A stretch of DNA of 64,000 nucleotides from Hyphomonas sp. (GCA_016124495.1 WGNP01000015.1:16735-80734); one strand, 5' to 3'. Shown: positions 52,906-62,781, numbered from the stretch's first letter. Notes: generated by a model from the sequence alone, not told the origin. Numbers and translations are program-made.

Positions 52906-54068
52906 GGTGTGAAGTTACCCGTATCTCGCCTGAGTGTGAACCTGAAACATGTTCCCCCCTCGGGCGACGAAACCGCGCGGATGGTGCCGCCATGCGCTTC
53001 CACGATTGTCTGGCAGATCGACAGGCCCAGTCCCATCCCTTGCGACTTGGTAGTGGCAAACGGCTTGAAAATGCTCTCCTTGATCTCTGGCGAGAGGCCC
53101 GGCCCGTTGTCGCAGACCGCTATCTGCACGTAGTCGGTGTCTTCGGCCGGCGAAACGCGAAGCTCGATCCGTGCATCGGCCTGGCCGACCATCGCATCCA
53201 TCGCATTGCGGATCAGGTTGATCACCACCTGCTGCACCTGGATGGGATCTGCCAGCGCCCGGTTTGCCTCGTCAGCTACGACAATGCTGACCGGTATGTC
53301 CGCCCTGTCGCGGGACGTCTTGGTCAAGGCGATAGCATCCGCCAGCAAGGGGCTGAGACTGACCGGGCGCACATCCACTTCGCCTCTGGACACATAGCTG
53401 CGCAGCTTGCGAACGATCTCACCGGCCCGAACTGCCTGCGTCGCCGCTTCGGCGAGGGCCCCGCGAAGGACTTCCTTGATTTCCGGATCGGGCGAATCAA
53501 GCAGGTCGCGGCTGGCTTCCAGATAGTTTGCGACAGCCGTGAGAGGCTGGTTCAGTTCATGAGCGAGCGCAGAGGCCATCGTTCCGACGGCGCTGAGGCG
53601 CGAGAAGTGCACGAGTTCGGACTGCATTTCCTGCATGCGGAGTTCAGCGCTTTGCTGCTCGGACAGGTCCCGGATGAAGGCGGTAAAGAGGAAATGATCG
53701 CCAATCCGGGCTTCGCCGATCTTCAGGTCAATCGGGAACACCGTCCCGTCCGCGCGCGCAGCGATGACCACACGACCCTTGCCGATGATCTGGCGGTTTC
53801 CGGTACGAAGATAGTTGCCGATATAGTTTCCATGATTGGTCCGGTCGCGGCCCGCCATCAACAGATTGACCGGCTGGCCGATCATTTCCGCAGCCGAATA
53901 GCCAAACAGCTGCTCGGCTGCGCGGCTGAAGGCCAGCATGGTACCCGACTCGTCGGTTACGATCATGGCGTCGGGAACAGAATTCAGGATGGATTCAAAG
54001 TGCAACTGGTGCGCGGTCGCGTCCAGTTGATTGAGGGGTACCTGAAAGGCTTTTGGCGTGTCGCTCAT
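52902..54068 (-). CDS. fixL: FixL-like oxygen-sensing histidine kinase (haem PAS)
   Basis: 388 residues with one PAS domain (about 20-140) and a HisKA/HATPase core. The PAS holds His79 in the RTNHGNYI stretch and Arg99 in QIIGKGRVV, matching the proximal haem His (200) and oxygen-contacting Arg (220) of Bradyrhizobium FixL, with the same 20-residue spacing. His171 in ALAHELNQPLTAV is the phosphorylated His, and the N, G1 and G2 boxes follow (NLIRNAMDAM, DNGPGL, GMGLGLSI). There is no membrane segment, so it is soluble. ATG 54068 with an AGGAA site is preferred. Divergent from the cbb3 operon. Confidence 0.93.
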   Translation of the reverse strand: MSDTPKAFQVPLNQLDATAHQLHFESILNSVPDAMIVTDESGTMLAFSRAAEQLFGYSAAEMIGQPVNLLMAGRDRTNHGNYIGNYLRTGNRQIIGKGRVVIAARADGTVFPIDLKIGEARIGDHFLFTAFIRDLSEQQSAELRMQEMQSELVHFSRLSAVGTMASALAHELNQPLTAVANYLEASRDLLDSPDPEIKEVLRGALAEAATQAVRAGEIVRKLRSYVSRGEVDVRPVSLSPLLADAIALTKTSRDRADIPVSIVVADEANRALADPIQVQQVVINLIRNAMDAMVGQADARIELRVSPAEDTDYVQIAVCDNGPGLSPEIKESIFKPFATTKSQGMGLGLSICQTIVEAHGGTIRAVSSPEGGTCFRFTLRRDTGNFTP

Positions 54069-54141
54069 CGCCGGGTTCCTGAATGCTCCGCGTCTCAGTG
54101 CCCGCGCAGCCCATGCGGCGCAAGAGAGGGACTGCGAGGCA

Positions 54142-54417
54142 TCAGTTAAAGGGCCTTGCAAAGTGCGCGCCGTTGCGCACCCACCGCCAGGCCGCCACGC
54201 CCACAAGCGCAGCGCCTGCGGCCATCGCGTAACATCCCCAGCAATGCCCGGCCGAGCCCGCCAGATGCGCCAGCGCAGTCACATCCTGCCCGGCGCCCGC
54301 CGGGCCACACCGGAAAGCCAGATAATCCTCCAGCGTCGGCACCCGGTTCAGATGCGCCGCGAGTTTCAGCGCGCCGGCGACCAACAGGGCGCTACCCATA
54401 GCGGCTGGTTTCCACAT
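54142..54417 (-). CDS. Small two-helix membrane protein with HCWGC motif
   Basis: 91 residues: a first helix (about 5-21, AAMGSALLVAGALKL), a middle region with FRCGPAGAGQDVTALAH, and a second hydrophobic part containing GHCWGCYAMAAGAALVGVAAW. Three Cys and several His (AAHLNR, LAHLAGSAGHCWG) could bind metal or haem. No family recognised. It lies between fixL and ccoN, on the fixL strand and transcribed away from ccoN, so a role in cbb3 metal supply or assembly is only suggested by position. Its ATG has an AGGAG site. Confidence 0.6.
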   Translation of the reverse strand: MWKPAAMGSALLVAGALKLAAHLNRVPTLEDYLAFRCGPAGAGQDVTALAHLAGSAGHCWGCYAMAAGAALVGVAAWRWVRNGAHFARPFN

Positions 54418-54561
54418 GCTGGCGCTCCTTCTGATGACGCTGAACCCCTAACCCCGGTGCGACAGGCGAGCCCATAAGTACTATCCCATATACGTCCTGC
54501 TCGCCCCCTCCGGCAGGTAATGGCCAATTCTGCCGACATCGACTCGCAAGAGGGGTTCTTA

Positions 54562-56244
54562 ATGAGTTCGCACCTATCAACTGCCGAGAAGCCCGGCTGG
54601 GGCTTCAGTATCGGAACGGTCAGCTTGCTGGTTGGCGCCGTCGCGCTCGGCGCGCTGATCATCGCGGCCAATGCTGCTGATCCGATGATGGCGGCGCATG
54701 CCTGGCTGTTTTTCTTCCTGACGGTCGGCGGACTGCTGATCACGGGGCTCTGGGCGGGGGCGCGCAACGGCCGCAACCCGTTTGACCCGGCCTTCTACGA
54801 AGACACGATCGTCAAGTTCGGTGTGGCCGCCTCAATGTTCTGGGGCATTGCGGGCTTCCTGGTCGGATTGATCATTGCCCTGCAATTGTCCTTCCCCGGA
54901 GTGTTCTACTTTCCGGAACTCGGCTGGACAAACTTCGGTCGTCTGCGGCCCCTGCACACCTCTGCCGTCATCTTCGCCTTCGGCGGTAATGTGCTGATCG
55001 CGACCAGCTTCTACGTTGTGCAGCGCACCTGCCGCACCCGCCTGGCTGGCGGCATGTGGCCCTGGTTCGTCTTCTGGGGCTACAACCTCTTCATCGTAAT
55101 TGCCGGCACCGGCTATCTCCTCGGCGTAACCCAGTCCAAGGAGTATGCCGAACCGGAATGGTATGCCGACCTCTGGCTCACAATCGTCTGGGTGGCCTAT
55201 CTGTTCGTGTTCCTCGGCACGCTGTGGAAGCGCAAGGAACCCCACATCTATGTGGCGAACTGGTTCTACCTGTCCTTCATCGTAACGATCGCGATGCTGC
55301 ACATCGTCAACAACCTCGCCATTCCGGTCTCCCTGACAGGCTCCAAGAGCTACCAGCTGTTTGCCGGGGTCCAGGACGCGCTGACGCAGTGGTGGTACGG
55401 CCACAATGCCGTCGGCTTCTTCCTGACGACCGGATTCCTGGCCATAATGTACTATTTCATCCCGAAGAAGGTGAACCGCCCAGTCTACTCCTACCGCCTG
55501 TCGATCGTGCACTTCTGGTCGCTGATCTTCATCTACATCTGGGCAGGTCCGCACCACCTTCACTACACAGCGCTGCCGCAATGGGCCCAGACCCTCGGGA
55601 TGGTGTTCTCAATCATGCTTTGGATGCCCAGCTGGGGCGGCATGATAAATGGCGTGATGACCCTGTCAGGCGCCTGGGACAAGCTGCGCACGGATCCGGT
55701 CGTCCGTATGATGATCGTTGCGCTCGCCTTCTACGGCATGTCGACTTTCGAAGGCCCGCTGATGAGCGTGCGTGCCGTCAACTCGCTGTCTCACTATACC
55801 GAATGGGGCATTGCCCACGTTCACTCCGGCTCCATGGGCTGGGTCGGATTCATCAGCTTCGGCGCGCTCTACTGCCTCACGCCGTGGCTGTGGAAACGCA
55901 AGGCGCTGTTCTCCAACGCCCTCGTCGAATGGCACTTCTGGCTCGCAACCCTCGGCATCCTCTTCTACATCGTCGCGATGTATGTGGCCGGCATCACGGA
56001 AGGCTTCATGTGGCGCGCCTATAACGAGTTCGGCTTCCTCGAGTATGCCTTCATCGAGACGGTCAAGGCCAAGCACATCATGTACATCGTCCGTGCGATC
56101 GGGGGAGCCCTCTACCTGATCGGGGCACTGATAATGGCCTATAACCTGGTGCGCACCGCGCTGGGTCATGGCCAAGCCCGTGACGCCGAGGCTGTCCCCG
56201 CGCCGGCCTCCGCCCAGTCCCCAGCCCTTCAGCCTGCCGAATAA
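54562..56244 (+). CDS. ccoN: cbb3-type cytochrome c oxidase subunit I
   Basis: 560 residues with about 12-14 membrane helices. It carries haem b and the haem b3-CuB centre that reduces oxygen at high affinity. Conserved His-rich stretches are visible: [58 protein letters not shown] and [17 protein letters not shown]. The extra 14 residues of the longer frame lack support; GAGGGG upstream of ATG 54562 decides the start. It is the first gene of an eight-gene operon with small gaps or overlaps throughout. Confidence 0.97.
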   Translation: MSSHLSTAEKPGWGFSIGTVSLLVGAVALGALIIAANAADPMMAAHAWLFFFLTVGGLLITGLWAGARNGRNPFDPAFYEDTIVKFGVAASMFWGIAGFLVGLIIALQLSFPGVFYFPELGWTNFGRLRPLHTSAVIFAFGGNVLIATSFYVVQRTCRTRLAGGMWPWFVFWGYNLFIVIAGTGYLLGVTQSKEYAEPEWYADLWLTIVWVAYLFVFLGTLWKRKEPHIYVANWFYLSFIVTIAMLHIVNNLAIPVSLTGSKSYQLFAGVQDALTQWWYGHNAVGFFLTTGFLAIMYYFIPKKVNRPVYSYRLSIVHFWSLIFIYIWAGPHHLHYTALPQWAQTLGMVFSIMLWMPSWGGMINGVMTLSGAWDKLRTDPVVRMMIVALAFYGMSTFEGPLMSVRAVNSLSHYTEWGIAHVHSGSMGWVGFISFGALYCLTPWLWKRKALFSNALVEWHFWLATLGILFYIVAMYVAGITEGFMWRAYNEFGFLEYAFIETVKAKHIMYIVRAIGGALYLIGALIMAYNLVRTALGHGQARDAEAVPAPASAQSPALQPAE

Positions 56245-56255
56245 GGAGCACACCC

Positions 56256-57023
56256 ATGTCTTTCATGAAACGGCACGCAACGCTTGAGCGTCACTCGCTG
56301 CTCCTGACCGTCGGCATTCTTGTCGTCGTCTCTATCGGCGGCCTCGTAGAGATCGCCCCGCTGTTCTATCTCGAGAACACGATCGAGAAGGTTCAGGGCA
56401 TGCGCCCTTACACACCGCTCGAACTCAAGGGCCGCAACATCTATATCCGGGAAGGCTGCTACACCTGCCACTCACAGATGGTGCGTCCGCTCCGGGACGA
56501 GGTCGAACGCTACGGCCACTACTCGCTCGCCGCCGAGAGCATGTACGATCACCCGTTCCAGTGGGGCTCGAAACGGACCGGCCCGGACCTCGCGCGCGTC
56601 GGCAACAAGTACTCCGACGAATGGCACCTCGACCACCTGATCGATCCGCGGTCTGTGGTGCCGGACTCGATCATGCCGCCTTACGCATTTCTCGCAGAAA
56701 AGAAACTTCATTTTGACGGAATTGAAGATGACCTGAAAGCGCTGCGTCTGGCGGGCGTTCCCTATACGGATGACATGATTGCAAACGCCAGGGCCGACCT
56801 CGTGGCCCAGGCGTCACCCAACATGGACTATGATGCCGAAGATGCTCTTGTCGCGCGCTATGAGGCCATCGCTGAACGCAAGGGTACCCTCAAGATTTCG
56901 GATTACGACCGCAATCCGGCAAAGATCACCGAAATGGACGCCCTGATCGCGTATCTCCAGATGACCGGTACGCTGGTGGATTTCTCCACCTACGAAGCCG
57001 ACGACCTGAACAACCGGCGCTGA
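56256..57023 (+). CDS. ccoO: cbb3 oxidase monohaem subunit II
   Basis: 255 residues: an N-terminal membrane anchor (about 14-36) and a periplasmic c-type domain with CYTCH (Cys68, Cys71, His72), followed by [17 protein letters not shown] and the Met ligand region SIMPPYAFL. Delivers electrons to CcoN. An AAGGAG site precedes the ATG, 11 bp after ccoN. Confidence 0.97.
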   Translation: MSFMKRHATLERHSLLLTVGILVVVSIGGLVEIAPLFYLENTIEKVQGMRPYTPLELKGRNIYIREGCYTCHSQMVRPLRDEVERYGHYSLAAESMYDHPFQWGSKRTGPDLARVGNKYSDEWHLDHLIDPRSVVPDSIMPPYAFLAEKKLHFDGIEDDLKALRLAGVPYTDDMIANARADLVAQASPNMDYDAEDALVARYEAIAERKGTLKISDYDRNPAKITEMDALIAYLQMTGTLVDFSTYEADDLNNRR

Positions 57024-57033
57024 GGAGAAGGCC

Positions 57034-57195
57034 ATGTACGAAACACTTTCAAGCTTCGCCCAGACCTGGGGGCTCGGCCTGTTCGTCGTGATGTTCCTCG
57101 TCGCTCTCGTCTACGCCCTCTGGCCCGCAAACAGCGAAACCTTCCGCAAGGCCGCCCACCAACCTCTTGTCGACAAGGATCCGCTCGATGACTGA
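57034..57195 (+). CDS. ccoQ: cbb3 oxidase small subunit CcoQ
   Basis: A 53-residue protein: MYETLSSFAQTWGLGLFVV, one membrane helix (about 13-30), then ALWPANSETFRKAAHQP and DKDPLDD, the typical CcoQ/FixQ pattern. It stabilises the complex. Ribosome site GAGGAGA lies before the ATG, 10 bp after ccoO. Its end overlaps the ccoP start by 8 bases. Confidence 0.93.
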   Translation: MYETLSSFAQTWGLGLFVVMFLVALVYALWPANSETFRKAAHQPLVDKDPLDD

Positions 57196-58078
57196 CCACA
57201 AACCGGAAATTGATGAAGTCTCCGGCGTCGAGACGACCGGGCATAGCTGGGACGGCATCAAGGAACTCAACAATCCCCTGCCGCGCTGGTGGCTCTATAT
57301 CTTCTATGCCTCCATTGTCTGGGCTATCGTCTACATGGTGTTCATGCCGGCAATTCCCGCGCTGCCGGGAACCGGAATGACGAACACGCCCGGCATCCGG
57401 GGACACTCGGACCGTGCGCTGGTTGCCGAAGATATTACTCAGCTGAATGTTCAGCGTGGGCAAGGCTCTGCCAAGCTCCTGACCGCCTCGCTGTCGGAAA
57501 TCGAAACCGACATGAACCTCCAGCAGTTCGCCCTCGCAATGGGCGAAAGCGCTTTCGGCGACAATTGCGCCACCTGCCACGGCGCTGGCGGGCGCGGTGC
57601 GAAAGGCTATCCCATGCTGGCGGATGACGTCTGGCTGTGGGACGGAACGCTCAGCGGCATCGAAACCACGCTGCGCCATGGCATCCGTCACTACGAGGAC
57701 CCGGAGACGCGCAACTCTGCGATGCCCGCCTTCGGCCGTGACGGACTGCTCACACCCGGGGAAATCGATGACCTGGTCCAGTTCGTCCTCGTCAGGTCTG
57801 GCCGCGAAGGTGACGCTGCCGCGGCTCGCCGGGCTGCGCCGGTCTTTGCGCAGCAATGCACCTCGTGCCACGGCGCAGATGCCAGGGGAAACCGCACACT
57901 CGGCGCACCGAACCTGACCGATCAGGAATGGGTGTTCGGCAGTGAACCCCGCGACATCCATCAGTCCATCTACAACGCCCGCAACGCACATATGCCGGCC
58001 TGGCAAGGGCGGCTGGATGACGCCACCATCAAGGCGCTGGCCGTCTACGTCCACTCCCTCGGCGGCGGTGAAAAGTGA
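57188..58078 (+). CDS. ccoP: cbb3 oxidase dihaem subunit III
   Basis: 296 residues: a short cytoplasmic start with LPRWWLYIFYASIVWAIVYM as anchor (about 32-52), then two cytochrome c domains with CATCH (127-131) and CTSCH (224-228). RNSAMPAF carries a likely Met ligand of the first haem and NAHMPAW of the second. Accepts electrons from cytochrome c/bc1. ATG 57188 overlaps ccoQ. Confidence 0.96.
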   Translation: MTDHKPEIDEVSGVETTGHSWDGIKELNNPLPRWWLYIFYASIVWAIVYMVFMPAIPALPGTGMTNTPGIRGHSDRALVAEDITQLNVQRGQGSAKLLTASLSEIETDMNLQQFALAMGESAFGDNCATCHGAGGRGAKGYPMLADDVWLWDGTLSGIETTLRHGIRHYEDPETRNSAMPAFGRDGLLTPGEIDDLVQFVLVRSGREGDAAAARRAAPVFAQQCTSCHGADARGNRTLGAPNLTDQEWVFGSEPRDIHQSIYNARNAHMPAWQGRLDDATIKALAVYVHSLGGGEK

Positions 58079-59541
58079 CTAAGGTCACCCTGATCTCTTC
58101 AAGGGACCCGAATGCTCCGAAGCCGGAGCGTCCGGACTCCCTGTATGAGAAACGCCACCAGATCTACCCGAAACTCGCCCATGGCAGGTTCCGGATGGTC
58201 AAATGGCTGGTCATGGCGACAACGCTCGGCGTCTACTACCTCATCCCCTGGATCCGCTGGCCGCGGGGTAACGGCATCCCTGATCAGGCCGTGCTGGCGG
58301 ACTTCGAAGGCGAAAAATTCTACTTCTTCTTCTTCGAAATCTGGCCGCAGGAAATCTACTTCCTCGGCGGGCTGCTGATCCTCGCGGCCCTGGCACTTTT
58401 CCTGGTGACTTCCCTGCTCGGCCGGGTCTGGTGCGGCTATACCTGTCCGCAGACGGTCTGGACGGACCTCTACATCTGGGTGGAACGCGCCTTTGAAGGC
58501 GACCGCGCAGCGCGGATGCGTCTCGACAAGGCGCCGATGAGCGTCAGCAAGGCCCTGCGCAAGGGCGGCAAGCATTTCATCTGGCTACTGATCGCTTTCC
58601 TCACTGGCGGCGCCTTCATTCTCTACTGGCACGACGCGCCCACCATCGCCCGCACCTTCTTCAAGGGCGAAGCGCCGCTGACGGCCTACTTCTTCGCGGG
58701 TATCCTGACCTTTACGACCTACATGCTGGCGGGCACGATGCGCGAACAGGTCTGCACCTATCTCTGCCCCTGGCCGCGCATCCAGGGTGCCCTGACGGAT
58801 GAGCACGCCCTCAACGTCACCTATCGCCACGACCGCGGCGAACCTCGGGGCCCGCTCCACAAGGATCAGGGCTTCGAAGGCCGCGGCGACTGCATTGACT
58901 GCAAGCAGTGCGTCCAGGTCTGCCCGATGGGCATCGACATCCGCGACGGCGCCCAGCTCGAGTGCATCCACTGTGCGCTCTGCATTGATGCCTGCGACGA
59001 CATCATGCTCAAGGTTGGCCGACCGACCGGCCTCATCGCCTATGATACGGACCGCGCCATCAGCGCGCGCGCGCAGGGCAGCACAGTAAAGTACAGCCTC
59101 CTTCGTCCACGGACCATTCTCTATTCAATTCTGATCGTGCTGATCAGCATATTGATCCTCTGGGGTTATGGCGCGAAATCGACCTACGAGTTCAGCGTTC
59201 TCAAGGATCGCTCCCCACCCTTCATTCGCCTGTCTGACGGGCGCGTGCGCAATGGCTACACGCTGAAGCTCGTCAACAAGTCGGTGACCACGCAGCAAGT
59301 CGATATCACGGTCAAAGGACTGGGCGATGCCGAATTCGAAATCATCGGCATCGGGACGTCGCAGCCAGGCGGCGTGCTCACCGTGACATCCGAAGCGCAC
59401 GGCGTGGATCGCTACCGGATGCTCGTCACCATACCGGCGGGCGATGAAGCAGACCGGGAGAATCTGGTCGTCGAGATCAAGGATCCCGACACCGGCGAAA
59501 CGATCGAAGCCGGCGCACCATTCACACGAGGAGATCGCTGA
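58075..59541 (+). CDS. ccoG: Cytochrome c oxidase accessory protein (4Fe-4S ferredoxin)
   Basis: 488 residues, GTG start overlapping the ccoP stop. Several membrane helices are interspersed with GRVWCGYTCPQTVW and TYLCPWPRIQ, then two 4Fe-4S clusters of the ferredoxin type: CIDCKQCVQVCPMGIDIRDG and CIHCALCIDACDDIM. A later helix near 345-363 and a C-terminal periplasmic Ig-like domain end the protein. Thought to reduce copper for cbb3 assembly. Confidence 0.95.
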   Translation: MTKVTLISSRDPNAPKPERPDSLYEKRHQIYPKLAHGRFRMVKWLVMATTLGVYYLIPWIRWPRGNGIPDQAVLADFEGEKFYFFFFEIWPQEIYFLGGLLILAALALFLVTSLLGRVWCGYTCPQTVWTDLYIWVERAFEGDRAARMRLDKAPMSVSKALRKGGKHFIWLLIAFLTGGAFILYWHDAPTIARTFFKGEAPLTAYFFAGILTFTTYMLAGTMREQVCTYLCPWPRIQGALTDEHALNVTYRHDRGEPRGPLHKDQGFEGRGDCIDCKQCVQVCPMGIDIRDGAQLECIHCALCIDACDDIMLKVGRPTGLIAYDTDRAISARAQGSTVKYSLLRPRTILYSILIVLISILILWGYGAKSTYEFSVLKDRSPPFIRLSDGRVRNGYTLKLVNKSVTTQQVDITVKGLGDAEFEIIGIGTSQPGGVLTVTSEAHGVDRYRMLVTIPAGDEADRENLVVEIKDPDTGETIEAGAPFTRGDR

Positions 59542-60050
59542 TGTCTGCCCAATTTGCCGTGCCCTCAACGAAAGGTCAGCTCAAGGGCTGGCATGCCCTT
59601 CTCTGGTTTGTGGGCTTCTTCGGCTTCATGTTTGTCGTGAACGGAATATTCCTCTGGACGGCGATTACGACCTTTCCGGGCGAAGATACCGAGAAATCCT
59701 ACGCCATTGGCCTCGACTACAACCAGGAAATCGCCCGCCGGGCGCATCAGGCAGAGGCAGGCTGGGGCGCCGAAATCGGCCTGACCGGCAGCATTCCGCA
59801 ACTGCGCGTTCGCCTGAGGCAGGCGAATGGCGATGCCCTTGCGGTGACGGGCACGCGCCTGCAATTGCGTCACCCTGCGGATCGCGCGCTGGACCGTATC
59901 GTCGAACTGACACCTGTTGGCGGCGGCGAATACACCGCGTCACTGGAAACCCTCGCGCCCGGAACCTGGTCGGTCCAGTTCAGCGCAGATGTCGACCCTG
60001 CTGCGGAAGGCGATGAGTTCAAGGCCTCACGGGAGATCATCATCCCATGA
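59541..60050 (+). CDS. ccoH: FixH family protein
   Basis: 169 residues: one N-terminal helix (about 16-38, GWHALLWFVGFFGFMFVVNGIFL) and a small periplasmic beta domain with SYAIGLDYNQEIARRAHQAEAGW, the FixH pattern. Required for cbb3 maturation in relatives. Its ATG overlaps the ccoG stop and its stop overlaps ccoI. Confidence 0.93.
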   Translation: MSAQFAVPSTKGQLKGWHALLWFVGFFGFMFVVNGIFLWTAITTFPGEDTEKSYAIGLDYNQEIARRAHQAEAGWGAEIGLTGSIPQLRVRLRQANGDALAVTGTRLQLRHPADRALDRIVELTPVGGGEYTASLETLAPGTWSVQFSADVDPAAEGDEFKASREIIIP

Positions 60051-62263
60051 ACACGGTTGCCGTCGACACGGCCGGCTGTCCCAGCGGGCTTGCACCGCCA
60101 AACGCTTCGGAGGCGGCCGATCCTTCGCCCTTCGTGCGGCGCGTCGGCAAGCAGGACCGCCTGTCGCTCACCGTGCGCGGCGCAAAATGCGGCGCTTGCC
60201 TCTCGCGCATCGAAAGCGCCATCGGCGCGCTGCCCGGCGTCGACAACGCCCGCCTGAACCTCTCCACCGGACGGCTCGACATTGCATGGACCGGCGACCT
60301 CTCCGCCCGGCGCATCGCGCGCATAGTCAGCGACCTCGGCTACGGCGTCGCGCCTCTCGATACGCGCGCCGGAGACACCGAGCACAGGAAAGAAGAGCAA
60401 TCCCTTCTGCTCGCCATGGGCGTTGCAGGCTTTGCGACCGCTAACATCATGCTCCTCTCCGTTTCGGTCTGGGGCGGCCAGGGTGAAATGGGCGAAGCGA
60501 CACGCCAGGGCTTGCACGCTGTTTCGGGCCTCATCGCGCTACCCACGCTTCTGTTCTCCGGGCGTCCTTTCTTCCGCTCCGCCTGGGACGTCCTGAAACG
60601 CCGCCGCACCAACATGGACGTACCGATCTCCCTGGCCCTGATCCTCGCCTTCAGTGTCAGCGTCGCCGAAACCATCCGCGGCGGCGAGCATGCCTATTTC
60701 GACGCCGCCTGCATGCTGCTTTTCTTCCTGCTGATCGGCCGCTTCCTCGATGCCCGCGTGCGCCGCCGCGCCTACTCCGCAGCGCGCGACCTCGCGGCGC
60801 TTGCCAGCCGTACCGTCACCCGCATCAGCAATACCGGCACGCATGAACCCGTCCGCGCCGAAGACATCCGCCCAGGTGACCGCATCCTGCTGGCCCCCGG
60901 TGAACGCGCCGTCGTCGACATGCTGATCGAACAAGGCGAGTCCGAAGTCGACGAAAGCCTCGTAACCGGCGAAAGCCTGCCGCGCTTTTCCGCCCCCGGC
61001 ATGCAGCTGATGGCCGGATCTATTAACCTGTCCCAGCCGCTCTCCGGCCGCGCCACGGCCGCGTCTGCTGACTCGCTTCTGTCCGACATCGGACGAATGC
61101 TCGAAGCGGGCGAGCAGAAGCGCGGCGCCTACCGCCGCATCGCCGACAAGGCCGTGTCACTCTATGTGCCGATCGTCCATTCGACGGCACTGCTCACCTT
61201 CCTCGGCTGGTGGCTGGCGGGGCTGGGCCTGCGCGAATCCATCCTGATTGCTGTTTCCACCCTGATCATCACCTGCCCCTGCGCACTTGCCCTGGCTGCG
61301 CCCGTCGTCCAGGTCGTCGCCGCAGGACGCCTGTTCCGGGGCGGCGCATACCTCAAATCCGGCGACGCGCTCGAACGTATCGCCGCCTGCGACCATGTCG
61401 TGTTCGACAAGACGGGCACGCTGACCCTCGGCACACCCCGGCTCGTCTCGATCAACCTTCCCGCCGGCACCTTGCAGGACGCTGCTCAACTTGCCCGCGC
61501 CAGCCGCCATCCGCTCTCAAGGGCGCTCACTGCCGCCGCGGGCCCGGGTCCGTTGGCCACCAACGTCAAGGAGCGTCCAGGGCTCGGACTTGAGGGCACA
61601 GTGAACGCCATAGCCTGCCGCCTGGGATCTGCCGAGTGGACCGGCGCGCGCGCCAGCATCCACAACGGCGCCGAGCTGTTCTTCGTTCGCGGCGAGGAGC
61701 TGCCGGTGGCGCTCCGTTTCGAGGACGACATCCACGCCAGCGCCTCGGCCACCATCGCCAGGCTGCGCAAGCTTGGCATGGGCGTCGAAATCGTCTCCGG
61801 GGATCGCAGCGACGCGGTGGCTGAAGTCGCGCGCACACTCGGCATCGATCACTGGACCGCAGCGGCCAGCCCGCAGGACAAGGTGCGCCGCCTGGAGGAG
61901 TTGCAGGCAGAAGGAAAGCATGTGCTGATGGTCGGCGACGGTCTCAATGATGCGGGCGCGCTGGCACTGGCTCACGCTTCGGCGGCGCCGGGCGGGGCTC
62001 TGGATGTCAGCCAGTCTGCCTCCGACGCGGTCTATTCGGGCGGCCTGGCGCCCCTGCCCCTGCTCGTGCGCACCGCCCGGAAGGCGCGCCAGGTCATGCT
62101 GCAGAACTTCGGCTTTGCCGCGGCCTACAATCTCGTGGCGGTGCCCATTGCCATCCTCGGTCACGCGACGCCGCTGGTCGCTGCCATCGCTATGTCGGGT
62201 TCGTCCCTCATCGTCTGCCTGAACGCGCTGCGTCTCAATCTGCCTACGGAGAAACCCGCATGA
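60047..62263 (+). CDS. ccoI: Copper-transporting P1B-type ATPase for cbb3 assembly
   Basis: 738 residues. An N-terminal HMA domain has KCGACLSRIE (Cys48, Cys51), then transmembrane helices. The ion path motif CPC is at Cys410-Cys412 (IITCPCALALAAPV). The phosphorylation site is DKTGTLT (Asp454), and the ATP hinge is GDGLNDAGALALA. Expels Cu(I) for the CuB centre of CcoN (FixI/CopA2 role), not bulk copper resistance. The start overlaps ccoH and its stop overlaps ccoS. Confidence 0.95.
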   Translation: MNTVAVDTAGCPSGLAPPNASEAADPSPFVRRVGKQDRLSLTVRGAKCGACLSRIESAIGALPGVDNARLNLSTGRLDIAWTGDLSARRIARIVSDLGYGVAPLDTRAGDTEHRKEEQSLLLAMGVAGFATANIMLLSVSVWGGQGEMGEATRQGLHAVSGLIALPTLLFSGRPFFRSAWDVLKRRRTNMDVPISLALILAFSVSVAETIRGGEHAYFDAACMLLFFLLIGRFLDARVRRRAYSAARDLAALASRTVTRISNTGTHEPVRAEDIRPGDRILLAPGERAVVDMLIEQGESEVDESLVTGESLPRFSAPGMQLMAGSINLSQPLSGRATAASADSLLSDIGRMLEAGEQKRGAYRRIADKAVSLYVPIVHSTALLTFLGWWLAGLGLRESILIAVSTLIITCPCALALAAPVVQVVAAGRLFRGGAYLKSGDALERIAACDHVVFDKTGTLTLGTPRLVSINLPAGTLQDAAQLARASRHPLSRALTAAAGPGPLATNVKERPGLGLEGTVNAIACRLGSAEWTGARASIHNGAELFFVRGEELPVALRFEDDIHASASATIARLRKLGMGVEIVSGDRSDAVAEVARTLGIDHWTAAASPQDKVRRLEELQAEGKHVLMVGDGLNDAGALALAHASAAPGGALDVSQSASDAVYSGGLAPLPLLVRTARKARQVMLQNFGFAAAYNLVAVPIAILGHATPLVAAIAMSGSSLIVCLNALRLNLPTEKPA

Positions 62264-62454
62264 GCGGTCTCGTCTTCCTGATCCCGATAGCCTTGCTGAT
62301 GGGCCTCGCCGGCCTCGCCGGCTTTGTCTGGGCCGTGCGTGCCGGGCAATTCGACGACCCGGACGGCGCGGCCGCCCGGATCCTGCTGGACACGGACGCC
62401 CCACTCCAGAAACCGGCGATCGCCCGGACGAATTCCGGCAGCGGCGAAGCCTAG
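62260..62454 (+). CDS. ccoS: cbb3-type oxidase assembly protein
   Basis: 64 residues: membrane helix MSGLVFLIPIALLMGLAGLAG, then FVWAVRAGQFDDPDGAAARIL, the CcoS/FixS signature (GQFDD), and a short polar tail. Needed for cofactor insertion in CcoN in relatives. The ATG overlaps the ccoI stop. Last gene of the operon; no clear terminator is seen. Confidence 0.95.
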   Translation: MSGLVFLIPIALLMGLAGLAGFVWAVRAGQFDDPDGAAARILLDTDAPLQKPAIARTNSGSGEA

Positions 62455-62499
62455 GGCTTCCGGTGCAAGGGATCGGCCCGCTGTTGATTGCCGTTGAGC
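62455..62499. other. Short gap after ccoS containing the end of the esterase relic
   Basis: 45 bp without a gene or a clear terminator. The minus-strand truncated esterase ends at 62500, immediately beyond it. Confidence 0.3.
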
Positions 62500-62694
62500 C
62501 TATGAACTGCCCATACTGCCATGCAGGACGATAACGTCCGGAACCGCCTGACCTGGCCCAAAGTTATTGACAAGCAACGCGCGTCGCGGGGTCACATCGA
62601 CGAGTACGTGGATATCCCGCGCGTCCCGGGCCCGGGCGGAAGGGCTCAGCAATACGAACGCCAACAGCAGCAAAAGAGCTCGCGCGAGAAACAT
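62500..62694 (-). pseudogene. Truncated N-terminus of an exported esterase (LpqC/PHB-depolymerase-like)
   Basis: 64 codons beginning with a good signal peptide (MFLARALLLLLAFVLLSPSARA) after an AAGGAAT ribosome site. It ends VIVLHGSMGSS then stop. The VLHG motif with a preceding basic strand is the oxyanion region of LpqC-like esterases, but nothing follows and no nucleophile is present. It reads as a gene broken at the border of the cco operon. A tiny exported peptide is the alternative. Confidence 0.55.
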
Positions 62695-62781
62695 GTCATA
62701 TTCCTTGCTGGACGGGGACTATGGGATTGATGCGGATCGAAGGGATGCGGGCATCTGATCAGACTTGGAGCTGAGCTTGCG

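Noticed and set aside
54418..54561. Search for an Fnr/FixK box before ccoN
   Set aside because: No TTGAT-N4-ATCAA-like sequence was found by eye, so no site is reported.
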